This document shows positions 57,418 through 64,000 of a stretch of 64,000 nucleotides of DNA, in pieces (position 1 is the first letter of the stretch; each line of letters opens with the position of its first letter). The position numbers and the translations under genes are program-made. The notes beneath the pieces are model-generated. The model saw only the letters and a program-made list of their open reading frames with translations. It was not told where the DNA came from and did not search any database. This stretch comes from Paramacrobiotus metropolitanus. Its lineage: Eukaryota; Tardigrada; Eutardigrada; Parachela; Macrobiotidae. The stretch spans positions 186,001-250,000 of the forward strand of contig NW_026570280.1 in NCBI RefSeq assembly GCF_019649055.1. Direction: 5' to 3'.

Positions 57418-60400
57418 ATGTCATCTGGTCTCTTCACCTGCTCCGGTTGCGGAAAGGAGTTACGACGATGGGGGACACACAGGCCCGTCTGCCCAAGAAG
57501 CCTGAGTGGGGACCCCAAGCTTGTGCCTGTCAACCCTTCATCGGCTCCTGGCGCTCCTACTGCTCATTCCACTGCCTCCGTCTCTCAACCCTCCGGTCCG
57601 CAAGCACGCATATCAATCTCCGCTGCTGTATCGTCCTGGACTAAGCGAAGACTTATGCGGAGAATACCGAAAGCAGCCAGGCCTTCAGTCGCTATACTGC
57701 TAACGAAGCTGATGCGACGTGCAGCGACGGAAAACTCTTCGTCTTCATGGCTCCTTCTGCTGTCAGCGTCATCTGCAGTGCTGTCCCTTCCTGCCGATTC
57801 AAAAAAAGCTCGTAAAATTTCCCTGACTACTCACATAAAGAATCTTATCGTCCAGTTCGAAGAGGAAAAACTGGAAGGGACAGAAACGACAAAGAACCCT
57901 AAATCTCGGCGCGTTACGCCTGATGAAGACTTGGCCCGTCGAGTGGGAATCCAGATCGATGATTTTAACATTAGTGGTGCTGTACGCATGTAGCCGGCAA
58001 GAATGCTCACATGTTCACGGTTCACGCTGTGAGCATATTTGCCGGGCGAAAATGCTTGTGAGCATTTTTGACGGGCGAAAATGCTCACAAATGATATCAT
58101 GCAGACATGCACGTAATGTGTTGAATTTTCCTTTATTCCGCTTGAAGTCTAGCATTCCTACTTTCTCCGTATGTAAAGTATGACTAAACTGAGGGGAATT
58201 AAAATGTTACTCGCTTAAAAATTAGTCTTCCTTAAATTTTAGTAAATTTTTCGTTACATTTTGAGCCAACGTCTGAATGGCAAAGCGAAATCTTATGCAC
58301 CCATACTGGATAATTGCAGGCATCACACGGTTAGGCGTTTTGATACAGGCGGCGCAACATCCGGTAGAATACTCCCTGCCCGGCTTTTCTCTTTTGCAAG
58401 GGATACTGACTGTTTCGAATAATAATAATAATTTTCTCACTTAGTGATTTTTCGAGCAGCACAGGGTAGACGTGAATTACTGAATGTTTATTGATCGGAT
58501 TCTTTATTGCATTAATGAGCATGGTGCCAGGCAGAGATGCTCACGTTTGCTACTGTGCAGTAATCGGATACTGCTGATGCTAGCCGCACATGCAAGCAGA
58601 TCAGAGGCACTTGTCCTCTGCTTGGCTTTGTGCACTTTATGTTCGTGAACATGGGTGCCCGGCGAGGATGTTCACGTTTGTGAGCACGCGTGCCGGGCGG
58701 GGATGTTCACGCTTTTTTGCTTTGAGATCGACTTCAAAAACTTTTATCACATATGCAAAAGCTAAAAAAGATGGCAAATGGCAAATAACTCAGACTTGAT
58801 TGAAAATTGGAATACTGGTACGTACTTACAGTTAAATAGGGTAAAATAAAAAATTGACAAACGCATTTGAATGATTGACCAAAAAGTGGATAACGTATTT
58901 GCTCGCTTCCTTTGGTCAAATCTCAGCATACAAAGAATAACACGCGCTAGATAAACCATAATGTATGGAAAAATTCAAATCGTTTATTAAAAACTAAAAC
59001 CAAAAAGAGTTTTGGTGGGCTCGAAAACAAAAGTTAAAGTAAATGTGGGCGCAGCGTCCTCAAAACATATTTTGTAAATAAGTACAGGAGATAATAAAAC
59101 AATATAAAAATCTATAGTGTGCGCAAGTAATATTGCGATTTTTCTGTGCCTGAGAAATTTAACAAGTAAGATGGAACAGTGTGGAAAGGGAACAAACTGC
59201 TCTCTGATATCTTCAATACCGAACAACACAAGACGGGATATTTCTTGCTGCTGATTCGGAACGATAATGGAACTAGTTTTGTGCATTAAGAGATTAAGCA
59301 ATATCTGATGCTATAAACATTAAATAAAATGCATGTAGATATATCCATAAAATAATTCTTCATCATATTTGTCAACACTATGCACCGCACAGTATGCCAT
59401 AATTGGATACCTTTGCCAGTTTCCCCTTTTTATAATTCAGACAGATTCGAGGCGCTGCTGTTAATTTAATATGACTGCATTGCGGTCGTGAGCACGGGTG
59501 CCGGGCAGTGATGCTCACTTTTTGTGAACATGGGTGCCCGGCGGCGATGTTCCCATTATTTTGTAAGCTTCTATGACTGCTTACAATAGTACCTAAAAAG
59601 TGATTACACGGTATATTTTTACTTCATTGCATTCACACTGATTTAGGGTAATCGCAAGAAGTGATTCGAATATCGTAACCAATAACGCTGAAAAAGCAGT
59701 AGACATTGCGAAATCTTTTATTTTGTTGTTATATCTTTGAAACACATAAATTTTAGACTGAGAAAACACATCTCATGCTGACAAATTAAGCGACTGCAAC
59801 AAAGGGTAAGCGCACGAATAACTGGCATCCAAATGATACTTTGTGTATTAAGTTTTAAAACCTTTTTAAATAGGAAAAAGTTTTACTGAACTGTTTTTCC
59901 CAGTTTAGGCATACAGATCAGCTGCGGTATTGCCTGACAAACAACGCAAAACAGCGTTTCGCCGTACCCAAAGGGGATCAAATGTCATTAGATATACCAC
60001 ATAGTACCACTGCCGGGACACTTATCTTAACTGTCTTTTCAGCGAAACTGTACTCCTCAGCGAAATAGAAACCCATATTTACAATACATTTCTTAAAAAT
60101 GGTATCTCAGTCGTTTTTTATGAAAATCTACATACAGGCTACATGATATCATTCGTGAGCATTTTCGCCCGGCAAATATGCTCACAGCGTGAACCGTGAA
60201 CATGTGAGCATTCTTGCCGGCTACATACGCACACTGTTCTCGTCTGATTCCGTGGCCGCAATCACACCTGAAGTTGTTAACTCGATGCTGCACAAACATC
60301 CCGAGTCCCCTGTTCCAGATTTGCCTGAAGACCCCAATGGATCATTTGTCCCACTCACCCCGGACGAGGTTTTCAGAGCACTAGAATCCATGCCAAAGGG

Positions 60401-62546
60401 TAGCGCAGGCGGAGCAGACGGATTACGCCCGCAGCACATCTTGGATCTACTTGGCGGACGAACAGACGACACGTCAAAAGAACTGTGCGATGCTATTACG
60501 GACCTGCTTAACCGCATTCTGACTGGCGATATCCCTGAAGACGTCCGGCCTGTTCTATGCGGCGCCCGCCTCATCGCACTCCGGAAAAAGGATGGAGGTT
60601 TACGTCCAATTGCAGTTGGCAATACCTATCGTAGACTCGCCGCAAAACTGGTCGACTCACGCATCCGTTCGATTACCACACCCATCTTCCATCCTCACCA
60701 ACTTGGCTGCGGCACAAAGAAAGGCGTAGAAGGAGTTATCCACGCGTCAAGAGACTTTCTTCTACGCTACTCCGAAGAGGTTAAAGTCTTACTGAAAATA
60801 GACTTCGCAAATGCGTTCAACTGTGTATCGCGAGAGAAAATTCTGGAGTTAGCCGCCGAGATCATACCGGATTACTATCCTTTCGTAAAGCTGTGCTATG
60901 GCTTTCATTCTTCACTGTTCCTTGGTGATACAGTTATTTCTTCACAGTCCGGCGTGCAACAGGGAGATCCACTAGGACCAATTCTGTTTTGTTTAGTTTT
61001 GCAGTTTATCGTGGACATGCTGATCACCGAACTGAACGCGTGGTTTATGGACGATGGAACACTAGGAGGCCGCCCAGGAGAAGTCCTAAGCAATTTTAAA
61101 GTACTCGTTACGGAAGCAGAAAAATTCGGTTTATCTGTGAACCTTTCAAAATGCGAGCTGTTTATCTGCGGTGGATCGGAGACACAACGTGAAGCTGTCG
61201 CCGCGAATTTCAAGGCACAATTTCCCAATTTGTCGGTGGTGTCCAAGGACAAACTGAGCCTCCTGGGATCACCCCTATTGCCGACAGGAGTAACTCCCGT
61301 GATCAGAAAAAAGGTTGAAGAAGTGAAGAACATGTGCGACCGACTTGCGCTTATTCCTAAACACCAAGCGCTGTTTTTGCTGAAAAATTGTCTTGGTGTG
61401 CCAAAAATTGTGCACCTGCTTCGAACCTCTCTGGCGTGGCAGTTCTCAAAAGAATTATACGCCTTAGACCAAACTTTCCGCGGCGCAGTAGAGAGCATCA
61501 CCAACGTCAGAATGGACCATCCGACGTGGTTACAGGCATCCCTACCTGTTCGATTGGGTGGTTTAGGGATACGACGCACAGAGGAGCTAGCTCCCTCCGC
61601 CTACTTGGCATCGGCTTCCTCATTGCGTCCGCTTATCTCTAAACTATGCCCGATCCTACCACCGACGGATATAACCACGGCAACACTGGCATGGAAGTTG
61701 GTCACCTGCTTGAACGATGTGCCGGCCGAACCCGTCCAGAGCATCCAAAAGGCCTGGGATACTCCCGCGACCTTACGTGCTCTCTCAGACCTTTCAGCTC
61801 TCCGTGTCTCGGCTACAGAAGTGGCACACTTGAAGGCTGTATCGTCCCCAGAATCAAACCACTGGATCCACGCATTACCCGCTGCATGTTTGGGTAATTT
61901 ACTCGAAAACATTGATTTCCAAACCAGCGTCGCTCTACGATTAGGAGCTCCAATCGTCACTCCCCACAAATGTAAGTGCGGCGAATGGGTGGACGAACTC
62001 GGGAGACATGGACTGCGATGCAAACGATCAGCCGGACGTCTACCTAGACACGATGGCATCAGCAAGGAGTTCGCCCGCGCGCTAACGACGAGCGGTTTCC
62101 CTGCCAGAATGGAACCGAAGGGACTGGCCATAACAGGCAATAAAAGACCGGATGTTGTTACGCTTATTCCATGGGAACGTGGCAAACCACTCGCAATAGA
62201 CGTGACCTGTGTGGACACCCTGGCCACCTCCTATATTGACCGTACATCCGTCAATGTCGGCGCCGCAGCGGAACTGGCCGAAACAAAAAAGCTCGCAAAA
62301 CATGCGTGGCTTCAGCCAAGGTACAATTTTGTTGCCGCTGGCTTTGAAATTTACGGACCATTGGGCGACGGAGCTAAGAAGCTGGTCGATAAAGTCGGAT
62401 ACCTTATAGCGGCCGCTACCGGGCAATCGCGCGCGAAAGAATTCTTACGGCAACGGATCTCCATACAAATTCAAAGAGGGAACGCCCTGTGTGTGATGGG
62501 CACTATAAAGGAACAGGAGAAATTAGAAGAAATTTTCTTGTTGTAG
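57418..62546 (+). mobile_element. REL-type non-LTR retroelement, near complete, split by a DNA transposon
   Basis: Part 1 (57418-57988) starts with a zinc finger C-x2-C-x9-H-x3-C (Cys8, Cys11, His21, Cys25), followed by a Ser/Ala-rich and basic linker. After the insertion the frame resumes at 60232 and runs to 62544. Reverse transcriptase motifs: LLKIDFANAFNCV (near 60790), SGVQQGDPLGP (near 60950), FMDDG catalytic motif (near 61045). The C-terminal part has C-x-C-x9-H-x3-C (near 61970) and RPDVVTLIP..AIDVT (near 62145), a restriction-like-endonuclease pattern as in R2/NeSL-type elements, ending FLRQRISIQIQRGNA. Both halves are open and in register across one target-site copy. Copies at 16, 29 and 34 kb are fragments of related elements. 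Confidence 0.8.
57989..60225. mobile_element. 2.2-kb DNA transposon inside the retroelement, 6-bp TSD
   Basis: Ends TGTAGCCGGC... and ...GCCGGCTACA are terminal inverted repeats of about 90-117 bp (57989-58104; 60136-60225), differing by one ~28-bp unit. They contain iterated TGAGCATTTTCGCCCGGC palindromes. Diverged relatives (GTGAACATGGGTGCCCGGCG, GTGAGCACGGGTGCCGGGC) recur inside at 58640-58712 and 59486-59550. A 6-bp direct repeat TACGCA flanks it exactly (57983-57988; 60226-60231). No transposase. An ATG at 60189 lies within the TIR and is not the retroelement's start. Confidence 0.85.
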
Positions 62547-63134
62547 CGGATTGTCTATTTTATTGAGTGTGTTGTTGCGCTTTTAAGTACAAATGTTTTG
62601 GATGTTTTTTTCAATGTTAGAGCGAGAGTGCATTCTTTAAAACCAATTAATACAATTAGGGCTGTCCTTTACAGTTTGCGCATGTTGCACTTGCACGAGA
62701 TAAGAAAGGTTTTTGACTCTTGTTTATAGATAAGACTGCGTCTTGCACAATCCGCAACTAAAACATCAAAACCGACGTCTCAAAACGGTAAGCAAAAACT
62801 GATAACATTTTGGTTTCCAAACAAGTCATACTTCGTATGCATATTACTGCAGATCGAAGGAAGGTTTAAGCCTTTGACATTTCGCGTAGACATAGCGCAA
62901 AACTTCGAGTTACGGTTGTGCGAGTAGCTTCCCAAACGTGCACAGCACAACCTGGACTGGTATCTATTTATTATCTATTTAATAATGATGAGTATAGTGT
63001 TAACAATTTAATCGCTACCATTTAGAAGAATACGTAACTGTAATGTTTTATACATGTCACAACTCGCACATCTCGCATTCTGCACAACCCATTGATTCGG
63101 TTATTTATCTGTATCGCCTCAAGAGAAGCCTGAT
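62547..63134. other. intergenic region; distal half duplicated at 22.4-22.6 kb
   Basis: It first holds the retroelement's 3' flank. From about 62935 the sequence is nearly identical to 22465-22660, the 3' flank of the Ig pseudogene. No coding region. Confidence 0.5.
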
Positions 63135-63901
63135 TTACCGTTCCACATCCAAGTAGGTCGACTGCACAATCCATTCGTGAAGGTGTCGATGCGGCCGGAA
63201 CCAGCACTCCAGCGGGCCCGTATCCTTCAGCTGGACATTGGGAATGTTAAGGTGGAAAGCGAAGGACGCGCCCAGTACATTGTGAACAGGATCCGGGTCG
63301 TAGGCGGTCCTCGCCCACCATGGCGGCAGTTCATGCACGCCATTGAACAGCTCAGTGTTGTGGTGCCACAGGCAATGCTCCCGGACATTCTCCACGACCT
63401 CCGACGCCAATGGCAGCCGCACTCGGCAACTGATACTGACGTTGGCTCGCTGCGACACCTGCTGTGGCCGTAGAGAGCCCGCAAATATCTCGTCGGTCTG
63501 GGTGACACGAGGGATTAGGGTGTAACGGACCAGCACGGTCTTCTTGGCCGCCGCCTGCAGGCGGCAAGCGATTTCGCCGCTGGACAGTAGGGAGACGTTG
63601 AGGATGCGTAGCACCACGCTGTCGTACCATCGCACGAACACGTACCGCTGATGTTCGGTCAGGCCCGCCACCGCCACCGGGCGACCTTTCTCGAAGACAG
63701 TGCGGCCCTGGATGGTCCAGCTGATGCCAGTAAAGTTGCCGCTCACAGGCTCGCGGCAGCTGAACGACACATTCTGCCCTAAGCGCGGCCGCACCACGCT
63801 CCCCGCGGGCGGTGGCGGCGCCGTTGTCGCCGACAGCGGAAACTGCAGGGTGACCATGTCGTCTTCCTTATTGTCCATCGCGGCCGCAATTATGTCGTCC
63901 A
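63135..63901 (-). CDS. two-Ig-domain protein, 3' exon (intact)
   Basis: One long open exon from the acceptor TTTTGTAG (exon start 63901, entering in phase 1) to the stop at 63135-63137, about 255 residues. Ig domain 1: VSFSCREPV, ISWTIQGRTVF, GEIACRLQAA (Cys-Trp-Cys pattern). Ig domain 2: VSISCRVRLPLASEV, CLWHHN, GPLECWFRPHRHL, ending with EWIVQSTYLDVER. No transmembrane segment, so probably secreted, but the upstream exon (signal peptide) is beyond the window. It is the only fully open member of three copies here. Partner unknown. Confidence 0.75.
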
Positions 63902-64000
63902 CTACAAAACCAGTACCGTTCAGAACAGCATACTAACACCGATAAAATTAAGGCCATGGCCATTTTGGCTTTAATGCTAAAATGGCATTATGCAAAAATG

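Noticed and set aside
58030-59550. Palindromic repeats with spacers reminiscent of a CRISPR array
   Set aside because: Copies are few, irregularly spaced and diverged, in a eukaryotic transposon. No cas genes, and no array elsewhere in the window.
60189-60231. ATG at 60189 as the start of the large RT protein
   Set aside because: These codons lie in the right terminal inverted repeat of the inserted transposon. The true N-terminus is upstream at 57418.

Overview
The window looks like nuclear DNA of an invertebrate animal. It is AT-leaning, its genes are split by spliceosomal introns (GT..AG, mostly 60-500 bp, one of about 6.6 kb), the protein families are metazoan (adhesion GPCR with a GPS motif, Ig-domain proteins, lipocalins, type II Golgi glycosyltransferases), and it is crowded with transposons. 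There is no operon or ribosome-binding-site logic. I lean towards a small-genome ecdysozoan such as a tardigrade, but nothing here proves the species. All exon models were built by hand from splice sites, reading phase and paralogue comparison.

Layout. 1.4-4.7 kb: two intact tandem glycosyltransferase genes with a DXD motif. 6.2-10.2 kb: a decayed second copy of the same gene pair, broken by a LINE-type insertion on a splice acceptor and by several deletions. 10-33 kb: gene-poor and repeat-rich, with one possible small Cys-rich gene, two tRNA-like sequences, truncated copies of a reverse transcriptase/restriction-like-endonuclease (REL) retroelement, an Ig pseudogene (22.7-23.2 kb), a 103/235-bp tandem array (26.0-27.3 kb) and several bounded DNA transposons. 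33.1-45.1 kb: a ten-exon adhesion GPCR (signal peptide, MAM-like domain, Ser/Thr-rich linker, GAIN/GPS, 7TM) whose first intron holds a REL fragment, a 2.8-kb transposon and a large palindrome. 47.7-51.3 kb, minus strand: a multi-exon gene encoding two lipocalin domains followed by a catalase-like heme domain, which is the most unusual protein in the window. 52.3-53.2 and 63.1-63.9 kb, minus strand: two more members of a two-Ig-domain family. 57.4-62.5 kb: a nearly complete REL retroelement split by a 2.2-kb DNA transposon with a 6-bp target duplication.

Two themes stand out. First, gene families amplify locally and then decay: glycosyltransferases 2 intact + 2 dead; Ig genes 1 open + 2 broken. 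Second, at least six unrelated non-autonomous transposon families share one architecture: inverted ends built from short tandem or palindromic iterations around a non-coding core, with clean target duplications of 5, 6, 9 or 10 bp where I could find them. The genes do not form a visible pathway, but most products are predicted to be secretory-route proteins (Golgi, secreted or cell surface).
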